Below are positions 1 to 10,302 of a stretch of 64,000 nt of DNA, one piece after another (within the stretch, counting starts at the first letter, position 1; each line of letters opens with the position of its first letter). The stretch covers positions 19,106,501-19,170,500 of the forward strand of contig CM056734.1 of the NCBI GenBank assembly GCA_029844215.1. The letters are read 5' to 3'. The DNA is from Przewalskia tangutica (Eukaryota > Streptophyta > Magnoliopsida > Solanales > Solanaceae). The notes under the pieces were generated by a model that was given only the letters and a program-made list of their open reading frames with translations, searched no databases and was not told the origin of the DNA. The position numbers were made by a program, and so were the translations under genes.

Positions 1-1198
1 ATTGATTCTGCTGCCCCTGCTCTGCTCTCCATGAAAATTTTGGGTGATTCCTCCACCCTTGATTGTATGTGTTGGAGTATGGGTTGTTTTGGGGCCTCTG
101 ATAGTTACCTATGGCCTGGCACTCTGCTTGCTCGATTGGCATATTATTAGGATCAGCTGAAGGACATCTATCGAATGTATGTGGACCACCACATATTTCA
201 CAGCTCTTTGGCATCTGCACTGCATTTACAAATATTGTATGTTGTTGCAGCTGCTTGGTCAACAGGGCAACTTGTGCATTCAGGACAGTGATGTCATCTA
301 TCTGGTGAACTCCCATTGTTCTCCTACCACTCATTGGTCTATCTTCTGTGACATGGTTATTGGTGGCCATATCTTCTAATAAATCTTGAGCTTCATGGGC
401 TGTTTTCCTCATAAAGGTCCCACCTGCTGCTGCATCGATAATTGTTCTGGTTGTTCCGCTCAGCCCGTTATAGAAGATGTGGACCAAGTTCCACAACTCA
501 ATACAGTGGTGTGGGCACTTTCTCTGTAAGTCCTTGAACCTCTCCCAAGCTTCGTATAATGACTCTCCATCTGCTTGGTAGAAATTATTCAGCTCCCCTC
601 TCAATTTCGCTGCTTTGCATGGTGGGAAAAATTTTGCCAAAAATTTCTGCGCCAGCTCTTGCCATGTAAAAATCGAATCAGCTGGTAAGGAATTCAACCA
701 TACTTTTGCTCTATCCCTGAGTGAGAAGGGAAAAAGCCTCAATCTGACAGCGTCATCAGTAACGCCGTTATATCTGAATGTTGCACATAGCTCCAAGAAA
801 TTAGCTATGTGCATATGTGGATCCTCTGATGGCAGTCCTCCAAACTGCACCGTGTTCTGCACCATACTTAGAATCGTCGGTTTTATCTCAAAGTTGTTTA
901 CTCCTATTGCAGGGAGCCTAATACATGTCTGTGCTCCGTTCACCCTCGGCAACACGTAGTCTCCCAAGCTTCTTTCTGCCTAGATTTGAACTCTCTCCTC
1001 GACATCCATAGGTATTCTCCGAGGCATTCCTTGGTTAGGTTGATTTTCACCTAACCCCTCTCTCAGCACATTGTTGTTTTGAACGCCGTCCATCTCTATC
1101 AAGGTTGCAATTCGCTGGTTCCTTCTATTCTGTTTACAAGTTTTCTCAATCTCTGGATTGAAGGGAACAAGAGTGTCCGCTCCTCTTCTCCTTCGCAT
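1..1198 (-). pseudogene. Athila-like gag fragment (element A1)
   Basis: Encodes the retrotransposon Gag, the particle-forming RNA-binding protein of Ty3/gypsy Athila-type elements. The start at 1198 (MRRRRG) is chosen because the same N-terminus, about 130-180 bases inside the primer-binding site, recurs in the other Athila-like elements of the window. Conserved gag stretches are readable on the minus strand: NPEIEKTCKQNRR near the start, then FGGLPSEDPHMHIANFLELC, YNGVTDDAVRLRLFPFSLRD, and a CEICGGPHTFDRCP knuckle-like motif near 200. An in-frame TAG near 980 (after VQI) breaks the frame about 70 codons in. The fragment runs off the left edge of the window, so protease and the rest are not visible. 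Recognition of the family is firm; function is lost. Confidence 0.85.
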
Positions 1199-1353
1199 AA
1201 AGCGGCGCTGAAAGCGGATCAAAACAACCAAACGGATCACGGCACCCTGATTTTTACCAAAATAAAAATTAAAAACGTAATAAATAAAAAAAATAAAAAA
1301 ATAAAAACCAAATTAGAAATTAAGAATAAATAAAATTGATATTGAACTATGCC

Positions 1354-1373
1354 TAATCCCCGGCAACGACGCC
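1354..1373 (-). other. primer-binding site of A1 (tRNA-Asp type)
   Basis: Reverse complement reads TGGCGTCGTTGCCGGGGATT, one base from the Athila-type site TGGCGCCGTTGCCGGGGATT found in A4. It lies 7 bases inside the LTR and fixes the orientation of A1 as minus. Confidence 0.85.
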
Positions 1374-1380
1374 AAAAACT

Positions 1381-2718
1381 TGATGCACGATTTAATGCAC
1401 ACATTTTAACGCAAGTGCACGTTATCGTGACAAGTAATATAGTCTAGGTAAGACCGAATATCGTCCTCAAGGATTAGTGTTCAAGTACCAATTATCTATC
1501 CTTTGTTATCTATGTGGTAACCGATATTTGAGTTTGTTGATTATAACTAATAATTATAAATACTATTTAACTATGTGTTTACTTCAGTAGTGATAGAAAT
1601 AGGGCTTCCAAGTCGCTTCAACTATCCGCTTATATTACTTATTAATGCAATAAATTATGGTTCCTCTTCTTTTGGAGATAGCAGGTTTACTAATTCGTTT
1701 TATACTCCCGTTAAGGCTATATAAACACTCAACCCCAGTAGCGCTCCTTTCTACCTTTCGGTGATAAGGATGACTCTATAGGAGGATTAAGAACAAAACC
1801 TTGTTAATCGTCACGCAACTCGCGTGAATTTAGGTATTTAAACCCCTATTAACGCTACACAAGTAATTGAGGTATTTTCATCCCCAATCCGACCTATGTC
1901 TACCCAACTTACAGCATAGTCACAACCTCCTCCTTTCCAAGTTTGATTAGAAATCATATAAATAATGATAATTAGTGATCAATTAATTACCAAACATTCA
2001 AAGCAATTATTGGGTAAATCTCAACAACAAGAAGAACAACCATAAACATGCATCAATTCATAACATAAGGTTCAAGTGAATTGACATGGAAAGCCCTATA
2101 ATGAAATTAGTTCCTAGCCATTGACATGACAAGAACTAATTCAATATCCAACATAAAAACTGAAATAAAGTAAAAGAAAGAAAAGAAATTAATAAGTAAT
2201 GGTCTCCAATCTTCAACTCCAAGAAGTCTTGTGTTTGTGCAAGAAAGGGAACCCTTGAAAAGCGCCGAGGTTCTCTTTTTATAGCTTCAAAACCGCCCAG
2301 GTTTTCCTTCAGTTCGCCCATAAAATCGTCAAAGACTGATTTTTCCCACGTCGCGCGCCGCCACGCTATTAGCGCGCGGCCGGAAGTTCTGTGAACTCTC
2401 TGATGATGAGGCGCCGCGGCTCTGCAACTCTGCATGCAGGCGCGCGCGCTGGAACTTCGAGACCTTCGGATATTGGGCGGGCGCTGGACTGTTGGAAGGA
2501 GGTGCGGCCTGCGGCAGTGCCTTTGCCACTTTCTCGCATTTTAAGCTCTGGAACCTCCGTTTTTGCCCTATTTTCGCTCCTTTTCCGCCAAGTAGCCATT
2601 TTAACCAATTTGACTCAAAAGAAAGAAAATCTATTCTAAGATGACACATATTTGTACAAAAAGGGACAAAAGACTTACTAAAAACGACTCAAAAAGTGTA
2701 TATAAAATACACCGATCA
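1381..2718 (-). repeat. 5' LTR of Athila-like element A1
   Basis: 1338-bp long terminal repeat. On the minus strand it begins TGATCGGTGTATTTTATATA and ends ...GTGCATCA, next to the primer site. It aligns along its length with the LTRs of A2 and A4. It holds a GC-rich module at 2349-2520 and, about 65 bp further along in element direction, a TATA box (CTATAAAAAG, 2276-2285). Its outer edge abuts gag codons of A2, so A1 was inserted into A2. The partner LTR lies outside the window. Confidence 0.85.
2276..2285 (-). promoter_or_regulatory. TATA box in A1 LTR
   Basis: Minus strand reads CTATAAAAAGAGAACC. The same TATA plus GAGAACC sequence is at the equivalent place in both A4 LTRs, which supports it as the retroelement core promoter. 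Confidence 0.6.
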
Positions 2719-3228
2719 GAAATTCAACCAAACCTTTGCTCTATCTCTGACTAAGAAGGGAAAGAGCCTCAACCGAATGACGTCATCAGTTACACCATTG
2801 TATTTGAAAGTGGCACACAACTCCAAGAAATTTGTAATGTGCATATGCGGGTCTTCAGATGGAAACCCTCCAAATTGGACTGTGTGCTGCACCATGCTCA
2901 GGATCACAAGCTTTATTTCAAAATTATTCGCTCCTATTGCTGGGAGCCTTATGCATATCTGTGCTTCATTCACTCTTGGCAACACATAATCCCCCAAGTT
3001 CCTTTCTGCCTGGACCTGAACTCTTTCCTCTACATCATTCTGCACCCCAGGGGGTACTTTTTGGTTGGGTTGATGATCACCCATCTCCTCATTCACCTCA
3101 TTATTGTTTTGGAAATTCTCCATTGCTAGTGATTCAAGGATCCTCTTGTTACGCCTGTTCTGTTTGCAAGTCTTTTCTATCTCAGGGTTGAAGGGAACAA
3201 GTGTGTTTGCTCCTCTTCTTCTTCGCAT
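2719..3228 (-). pseudogene. Athila-like gag fragment (element A2)
   Basis: N-terminal 170 codons of a Gag of the same family as A1, open from MRRRRG to the point where the A1 LTR cuts it. Readable landmarks: LVPFNPEIEKTCKQNRR, LPRVNEAQICIRLPAIGANN, FGGFPSEDPHMHITNFLELC and VTDDVIRLRLFPFLVRDRAK. Unlike A1 it has no internal stop in this stretch, so the main lesion seen is the A1 insertion. The rest of the element would lie beyond the left edge of the window, past A1. Ordinary nested-retroelement remnant. Confidence 0.85.
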
Positions 3229-3360
3229 AAAATATATTCATAGAATAGATCAAAATCAACACACAAATCACGGCGCACGGTTCCACAAATAAAATAAAAT
3301 ACAAGAAAATAAAAACCAAATTAGAAATTAAGAATAGATAATCTGATATTGAACTACGTC

Positions 3361-3380
3361 AATCCCTGACAACGGCGCCA
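3361..3380 (-). other. primer-binding site of A2 (tRNA-Asp type)
   Basis: Reverse complement reads TGGCGCCGTTGTCAGGGATT, with slight decay from TGGCGCCGTTGCCGGGG. It sits between the LTR and the gag start. Confidence 0.8.
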
Positions 3381-3387
3381 AAAACTA

Positions 3388-4649
3388 GATCGCGATTTAT
3401 CCACACGCTTAACGCAAGTGCACATATCGTACAAGTAATATAGTCTGGGTAAGACCGAATATCGTCCTCAGGGAATAGTGTTCAATTACCAAACATCTAT
3501 CTATAATATCTATTTGGTTATCGATATTGTTGTTGTGGTTTTTATCTAAGAACTACTGAATAATTGTAAAAAGTAACTAGATTACTTTACTTAAATCAGA
3601 TATGATGGAAATAGGGCTTTCAATCTCCTCAACTATCCGCTCGCTTTATTCATTAATGCAACAATCAAGGTTCTTCTTCTATGTTGAGATAGCAGGTTAA
3701 CTAGATTGTTTTATATTCTGGTTAGGATATATAAACACTCAACTCCGATGCAGAACCCTTCTATCTTTCGATGATAGAATTTACCACAAAGGAGGATTAA
3801 GAACAATAACCTATTAAACTACACAAGTATCGGGGTACTTTCGTCCACGATTTTAACCTATGTTTATTCAACTACAACATATTCAGAATCTCCCCTTTCG
3901 GATTTTGATTCGAAATCATATATGTGATGATAACTAGTGATCAATTAATTACCAAGCAATCAAATCAATTATTGAATAAATCTCAACTATATAAAGAAGA
4001 AACCAAAAACATGCATTAAATCATAAAACGAGGTTCAAGTGATTCGAATGGAAAGCCTTAAATAAAGCTTAGCTCCTAGCCATAAACATGCCAAGAACAG
4101 ATTATCCAACATAAACTGAAAATGAATAAAGTAAAGAAAAAGAATTACTCAAGAACAAGCCTCTAATCTTGAAGCCTCCAAGACTCTAAGTGTTGTGATG
4201 AGTTAGGGATTGTGGAACCCTTCAAAAATCTGTCCTAAGGCCCTTTTATAGCCTCCAAAAATGTTTCCAACTTTTCCCTCTTGTCATTAGCCCTTTCCTT
4301 CTCAGATTTGGCATAAAACCCGCGTCGGCGCTACAGCCCTGCAGTCTGGCGCCGTGGCGCTTAAATTCATGTAGCGGCTGATCGTCTTGGGCGCCGTGGC
4401 CCTGATGTTCCTGATAGAGTGGCGCCACGGCGCCGCCCTATATTTCGTCCGGGGTGCCAACTTTTCGTCTCTTTTGGCTCTGGAACCTCTGTTTCTGCCC
4501 TCTTTTTGCTTCTTTTCGCCAATGTTCCATTTTAAATCACTGTGACTCAAAAGAAAGAAAAACTATCCTAACACGACACATATTTGTACAAAAATGGCAA
4601 AAGACTAATTAAAAATGACTTAAAAGGTGTATATAAAATACACCGATCA
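3388..4649 (-). repeat. 5' LTR of Athila-like element A2
   Basis: About 1262 bp. It starts on the minus strand with TGATCGGTGTATTTTATATA at 4649; the inner end near 3388 is decayed (AG in place of the usual TG on the plus strand). It contains the GC-rich module (4320-4437) and a TATA box (GCTATAAAAGG, 4243-4253). The outer edge abuts codons of copia element C1, showing that A2 was inserted in C1. Confidence 0.85.
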
Positions 4650-5826
4650 GTAGGAAAGGTGATCCTAAAAATGACGTCCGGGAAGGAGCTAACTCTAAAG
4701 GAAGTGATGCACGTCCCAGTAATTCGGAGAAATCTGATTTTGGACCTTTGTTGGTTAATGCTGGTTTTAGGCTAGTGTTAGAAGCCAATAAATTTGTAAT
4801 CACTAAAAAAAGAACTTTTGTAGGAAGTGACTTCGTCTGTGAAAGCCTCTTTAAGTTTAATGTTGCACATGTAATGTCTAGTGTTTCAACTATCAATAAA
4901 ATTGAGTCATCTACTTACTTGATTGAGTCATCTAATTTATGGTATCATAGATTAGGACATGTTAACTATCAATCTATCCAAAGATTGGTAAAGTTGGAAT
5001 TATTGTCGTCTATCGACATAAACCCTCAACGTAAGTGTGAGGAGTGCGTAGAGGCAAAACTTTCCAAGAATCCCTTTAAATCCGTCGAAAGGGAAACCGC
5101 TCCTCTAGAACTCATACATACTGATATATGTGATTTAAAGTTCGCTCAAACTTGAGGGGGAACAAGTACTTTGTGACTTTCATAGATGATGGCACAAGGT
5201 TTTGTTACCTTTACTTACTAAAAAGTAAAGATGAAGCCTTTGAAACATTCAAACGCTACAAAGCAGAAGTTGATAACCAACTAAGCGGACGAATTAAAAC
5301 AATATGTAGCGATAGATGGGGAGAATATATAGCGCCTTTTGAAGAATTCTGTACCCAATCGGGTATAGTTCATTAAACAACGTCTCCTAACTCACCTCAA
5401 TCAAACGGTATTGCTGAACGTAAGAACCGAACACTAAAGGAAATGATGAATGCTTTACTCATTAATTCGGGTCTCCCTCAAACCATGTGGAGAAAAGTTG
5501 TCCTTACCACGAATAGGATTCTTAACAGAGTTTCACACAAGAGTAAAGATAAGACTCCATACGAGCTATTGAAAAGAAAGAAACCTACACACAAGTATTT
5601 GAAAGTATGAGGTTGTCTGGCCAAGGTAAAAGTACCTATGCCAAAGCAGGTCAAGATTGGACCTAAGACTGTGGATTGCATATTCATCGGATATGCCAAT
5701 AACAGTAGTGTTTATCGCTTTCTAGTTCATAAGTCGGATGTACCGGACATTCATGTAGGTACGATAATGGAATCAAGGAACACGAGTTTCTTTGAAGATA
5801 CGCTTCCGTATAAGGAAACAACATAA
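4650..5826 (+). pseudogene. Ty1/copia C1: end of protease, GAG-pre-integrase and integrase
   Basis: Part of a copia polyprotein. It starts abruptly at the A2 LTR with the stretch before GAG-pre-integrase (LKEVMHVPVIRRNL), followed by the zinc-binding domain with LWYHRLGHVNY and KCEECVEAK, which join donor DNA to the chromosome with the integrase core. The core shows the first Asp in HTDICDL, the second in CSDRWGEY and the Glu in NGIAERKNR (about 5406-5432). The C-terminal part reads FIGYANNSSVYRFLVHKSD near 5690. The frame is broken by a stop at 5152-5154, another at 5374-5376 and further shifts. The 5' half of the polyprotein is cut off by the A2 insertion. Closely related to C2 on the other strand. 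Confidence 0.85.
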
Positions 5827-5888
5827 CCTCTCGCAAACGAAGTTATGATCAAATCTCTGAGGATCAAGGGGTTGATGATTCAGATCTA

Positions 5889-7568
5889 GTGAATTATGAA
5901 GTAGCTGATTATTCGAAATCCATTATTCCAAATTCTCATGACTTGGAAGATTCAGAAATGGAACAAAAGAGAAACAAAAGGGCCCGAAAGGACAAGTCCT
6001 TCGGTCCAGACTTTGAAGCTTATTTGGTTCAGGATGAACCACAGACAATCGCTGAAGCATTATCAACTCCAGAAGCACCGCTATGGAAGGAAGCTTTAGA
6101 AAGTGAGATAGAATCCATCCTGCATAACCACACCTGGGAGTTGGCTGAACTTCCCCTGGGACACAAACCTTTGGGTTGTAAGTGGATCCTTAAACATAAG
6201 TTAAAGGCAGATGAATCTATCGATAAGTACAAGGCTAGGTTGGTAGTCAAGGGCTATCTCCAAAAGGAGGGCCTTGATTACTTTGACACTACGCTCTGGT
6301 GTCTAGAATGACATCCATACGTATGTCATAGCTATCGTCGCCTTGCGGGATCTTGAAATACATCAAATGGATGTTAAGACCGCTTTCCTATATGGTGATT
6401 TGGAAGAAGAAATATATATGTACCAACCCGAGGGGTATGTGGTTCCAGGACAAGAGACAAAAGTATGTCAGCTTGTTAAATCGTTGTACGGGCTGAAACA
6501 GGCCCCTAAACAATAACACGAGAAATTTGATAGTACTCTACTATCAAAAGGGTTTGCCATTAATGGAAGTGATAAATGTGTCTACATGAAAGGAAATGTC
6601 GAATCCTTCGTCATGATATGCCTTTATGTAGATGATTTGTTGATCACTGGTAGCAGTCCTGGGATAATCCTAGAGACTAAGAACATGTCAAAATAATATT
6701 TTGACATGAAAGATATGGGAATTGCAGATGTCACCTTAGGGATCAAGATATCTAAGACATCTAATTGACTGGTCTTGTCTCAATCTCACTACATCGAGGA
6801 TGTACTGAAGAAATTTGGGATGTTCGACAGTTCACCGGTAGCGACACCATTGGATATAAGTCAAAAGATTGACAAACATCTTGGTGAGCCCGTACGCCAG
6901 GAACGATATGCACATGTGATTGGTAGTCTGATGTATATCACTGGCGCACTCGACGATATCGCTCGCGATCGATAAATTGGCTAGGTTCACCCGTAATCCA
7001 AGTAAGGATCACTGGAAAGCGTTGAATAGGGTACTACGGTTCCTGAAGTTCACGCTAAATTTCGGGTTACACTATTTGAGATATCCAGCGGTACTAGAGG
7101 GGTACAGTGATGTAAATTGGATATCTGATAGCGACGACATCAAGTCCACCAGCGGATATATTTTTACAATCGGTGGTGGAGCTGTGTCTTGGAAATCCTC
7201 TAGGCAAACTCTTATTGCCCGATCCACGATAGAGTCGGAATTTATCTCTTTAGATAAAATGGGAGAGGAAGCTGAGTGGCTTCATGGTTTTCTAAGGGAT
7301 GTCCCTTGTTGGGATAAACCCGTGTCTTCTGTAATGATCCACTGCGATAGTCAGTCGGCTCTAGGAAGGGCATAAAGTTCTATATACAACGACAAGTCTT
7401 GTCATATTCGACGAAGACATGAGTGCATTATCGGTGATCACCTCAGGTATTATTTCCATTGATTACATAAAATCTAAGGAAAATATCGCAGATCCCTTGA
7501 CGAAGGGAATACCCAAAGATTAGATGTTCTGCATGTCTAGGGGAATGAGCTTAAAACCCAAACAATAA
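5889..7568 (+). pseudogene. Ty1/copia C1: reverse transcriptase and RNase H
   Basis: Second half of the C1 polyprotein. The reverse transcriptase, which copies element RNA into DNA, begins around EALESEIESILHNHTWELAE and GCKWILKHKLKAD. Its catalytic YVDDLLITGS is at about 6624-6650, followed by SQSHYIEDVLKKFGMFDSS. RNase H is recognisable by YSDVNWISD, STSGYIFTIGGGAVSWKS, ARSTIESEFISL and HCDSQSALGRA, ending with CMSRGMSLKPKQ before a TAA at about 7566. Several stops (for example near 6308, 6514, 6694, 6766, 6973 and 7373) make it non-functional. In length and order it is a normal copia tail. Confidence 0.88.
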
Positions 7569-8180
7569 GAACCGATACAGTGGACACCCAACCTTACAGA
7601 CTGGAGATCCCAGGAATAAGGTTCAATGGAAAAACTAAATTGTAAAGGTTTCGTGAGCGTTTCAGTGGATGCAAGATCACTTCGGATAAATTTTTCTTCT
7701 TAAGAAACATAATCCAAGGTCGTTCCCATGATAGACATAAAGTGCTACCTGTAAGAGGAGTAAATGATAAGTTTCCAAACCTTTAATGATCCTTAATACT
7801 TGAGGTTAGGTTGGAGAAATTTTTAATGGTTCCTAACGCTTGTGTAGCGGGGTATTGCAGGATACCTTGTAGGAGACCACCTATTTAAGTGCGAGGACAG
7901 GCCGCATCAAATGAACACACTTAAGAATCCAAGTTTGTCCACGGCCCACGATGGACAAAAACATAAGAAGGATTGGGTAGGAAAGGTATTGTGTTGATAC
8001 CATTGTCTTGACATATACTAAACACTGACGGTTTAAGAAATCACCTTCACCACGCAGTAAATATGTCCGATGGTATTCTACTATGGAAGGTTCAAAGCTA
8101 CGGCTACCTCTCCAGATGCAACATCGATCCGCCGAGTGATTTCTCGAAAGACACCACGTGTGTGCGCCAAAATCTATTCC

Positions 8181-8190
8181 AAGAGGGGAT
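8181..8190 (+). other. polypurine tract of C1
   Basis: AAGAGGGGAT immediately before the LTR start TGTTGG. The same CCAAGAGGGGATTGTTG is present at the equivalent place in C2, so it is the plus-strand priming site of the family. Confidence 0.8.
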
Positions 8191-8985
8191 TGTTGGAAAT
8201 TTACTAAACGTGAAATAAAATTAATCCTATTAATTATGACTCGAACAATTGGGGGCTCCGCACGTCGGAAACATGGTTTCCACACACGTGCACATAAAGT
8301 GCCAAAGATCGTAATTTCCTTAAATGAAAGAGATATTGGTACGTATACGAATTGTTTGAGACGTAAGAGAATAGACGGTTATTGACCAAATGACAAATGG
8401 TTTCACGTTGGTAAACGAAGGGAAGACGTGTATAAAGTGTAAAAGATGAAACGAGTCTGAAAACAATGCAGCGGCGCCAGAGCGCCACGACGCCTCCTGC
8501 AGGCGTGGTCTTGGCGACACCGAACTCTACGAAGTTTGGCCGTGGCGCCATCTGCGAGGGCCACGCGGCGGACTCTGCGATGTTTGGCGGCGTGACTCTA
8601 TCTGCGGGGCCACGGCTGCGGGCGTTCGAGCCGTTGGAAGATGAGCAGCGTTTTTGGTCTGACTTTGGAGCATTAATTCTCCATTATTTGGCTCATGAAT
8701 TCAGCCATTATTTGACTGAATTATTACTCCACATTCATGGCCATTATATGGTCTTTATTGGCCATTACTTGGATATGTGGAAGATCATCTTCTCTACATT
8801 ATAAAATGGAGCCTTGGGCAATTGGAAAACACATTGACACTTAATAATTCTCTGAAATTGTATCCCTCTCTTGCAATCACAAAACACTCAAAGATCTTTC
8901 TTCCTAAGCGAACACTTGAGTTCCCTTTGCTCATTTATTTGATTATTGTTTTATCTTGAAAGATAAGTTGTCATTACACCGTTGA
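8191..8985 (+). repeat. 3' LTR of copia element C1 (3' truncated)
   Basis: Begins TGTTGGAAATTTACTAAACG right after the polypurine tract and stays homologous to the C2 5' LTR (62492 down to about 61705) until about 8985. There the last 90-100 bp present in C2 are missing, so the LTR appears truncated. It contains a GC-rich module (8466-8640) and a TATA box (ATTATAAAATGG at about 8798-8809). C1 as a whole runs from 4650 to about 8985. Confidence 0.75.
8798..8807 (+). promoter_or_regulatory. TATA box in C1 LTR
   Basis: ATTATAAAAT lies about 160 bp downstream of the GC-rich module. The C2 LTR has CTATAAATTG at the same spacing on its own strand. Confidence 0.5.
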
Positions 8986-9670
8986 AAAGCCAAGAACAAG
9001 ATAGAGACAACAATGACAAAATCATAATATTTACGTTATGAAAACTTCTCAATTAAAGGTCAAGTGAATGAAAGTGTGCACGGCAACACACGGGTATTTT
9101 TATTAAAAATAATATGCCTTTAAAATTTAGAGTTGAAACTTGAAACCCTCAGCATCTATTAAAGTCTTCGAAATCCGTAATCGTACCTCTCTTTGATTAA
9201 TCATACGCAAGTGCAAGGGCGGCTTAATTGTTGAATTTAGATTATTATGTACACGGTAATGTAAAGATTGTTTACACCATTAGAGTTAATCTACTGCGCA
9301 TGTTAGTAATTATTTTTATCAAATTATCAATTAGTAATGCTATATAGACACATGGGTGCAAGGGCCGGTACAACCACGATATACTCGACACGTTGACCGT
9401 GTATATCACATTGTCTATTTTGTAAATATATTATCATAATTAGTAGAGTTCATGTACATGTATAATTATGGTAGTAGTTTTGTATTAGGAAAAATTATTA
9501 GACTTGTATTAGGAAAATGTAGATTTAATTTTCTTAATTAGATTTTGTATGATGTATATATATACCTTTTCATTAATGAAAATAATCAAGAAATTATTCT
9601 TTTTAGTTATAGTGAAATATTGTTATAAAAGATGATTATTATAAATAACTCTAACTATATAATTCATATT
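8986..9670. other. AT-rich gap with a degenerate copia-LTR-like stretch
   Basis: No coding potential was recognised. The stretch from about 9440 to 9605 resembles the end of a short copia LTR: runs of TTGTATTAGGAAAA, a TATATATATACC box, then CATTAATGAAAATAATCAAG, much like the LTR that ends at 63673. No primer-binding site follows, so it could be a decayed solo LTR. The first exon and promoter expected for the PI-II gene just downstream are not visible here. Confidence 0.4.
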
Positions 9671-9678
9671 TGTTGTAG

Positions 9679-10247
9679 GAATGTTTCTACTTGTAAGCAC
9701 GGTGGAACATGCCAAAGTTTGCACAGTTGCACCAAAGAATGCGGTAACTTGGCTATGGGATATGCCCAGGGTCAGAAGGGAGCCCGGAAAATCCCATATG
9801 CACTAATTGTTGCTCAGGCTACAAGGGTTGCAACTATTACAACGCTAACAGAACTTTTATTTGTGAAGGAACGTCTGACCCCAAAAAACTAAATATTTGT
9901 CCCATGTATTGTGATCCGCAAATTGCCTATTCTAAGTGTCCACGTTCAGAAGGAAAAACAATAACTTATCCCACCAGATGCACCACTTGTTGCACAGGCT
10001 ACAAAGGTTGCTACTATTTCGATCAAGACGGAGAGTTCGTCTGTGAAGGAGAGAGTATTGAACCAAAGGCTTGTACTCTGGAATGTGACCCTAGAGTTGC
10101 TTACATGACTTGCCCATCTTCTGGATTGGCCAAACTTAATCAAGTTTGCGTCAACTGTTGCACTGCAGGAGATGGTTGCAAACTTAGGGTCATGATGGAT
10201 CTTTACTTTGTACTGGAGAGTCTAAAAGTTACAAATCTGCAGCATAA
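9679..10247 (+). pseudogene. potato type II protease inhibitor (PI-II), three-domain, broken
   Basis: Family members are secreted or vacuolar wound-inducible inhibitors of serine proteases in Solanaceae, built from repeats of about 55 residues with eight cysteines. A splice acceptor (TTGTTGTAG, ending 9678) precedes a signal-peptide tail (MFLLVS), then three repeats. Reactive-site motifs are CTKEC, CPMYC and CTLEC, giving P1 residues Lys (trypsin type), Met and Leu (chymotrypsin type). Typical blocks are CTNCCSGYKGC, RCTTCCTGYKGCYYF and CVNCCTAGDGCKL. Three frame breaks are seen: a short duplication near 9718-9731, a lost base near 9751, and a lost base near 10186, after which the normal tail ending GESKSYKSAA is in the next frame, stopping at 10245-10247. 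Exon 1 is missing from the preceding 650 bp. The shifts could be assembly errors; the missing exon argues for a real pseudogene. Confidence 0.88.
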
Positions 10248-10296
10248 GGCATCTAGTTGCTTAATCAGTGATCTGTTGTAATTTATTAATGTATGA

Positions 10297-10302
10297 AATA
10301 AA
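10297..10302 (+). terminator. polyadenylation signal of the PI-II gene
   Basis: AATAAA about 50 bases after the stop codon, in an AT-rich 3' untranslated region. Confidence 0.5.

Noticed and set aside
8234..8804. Overlapping open frames of 75-134 codons in the C1 LTR
   Set aside because: They lie in LTR sequence shared with C2, where the frames are not kept.
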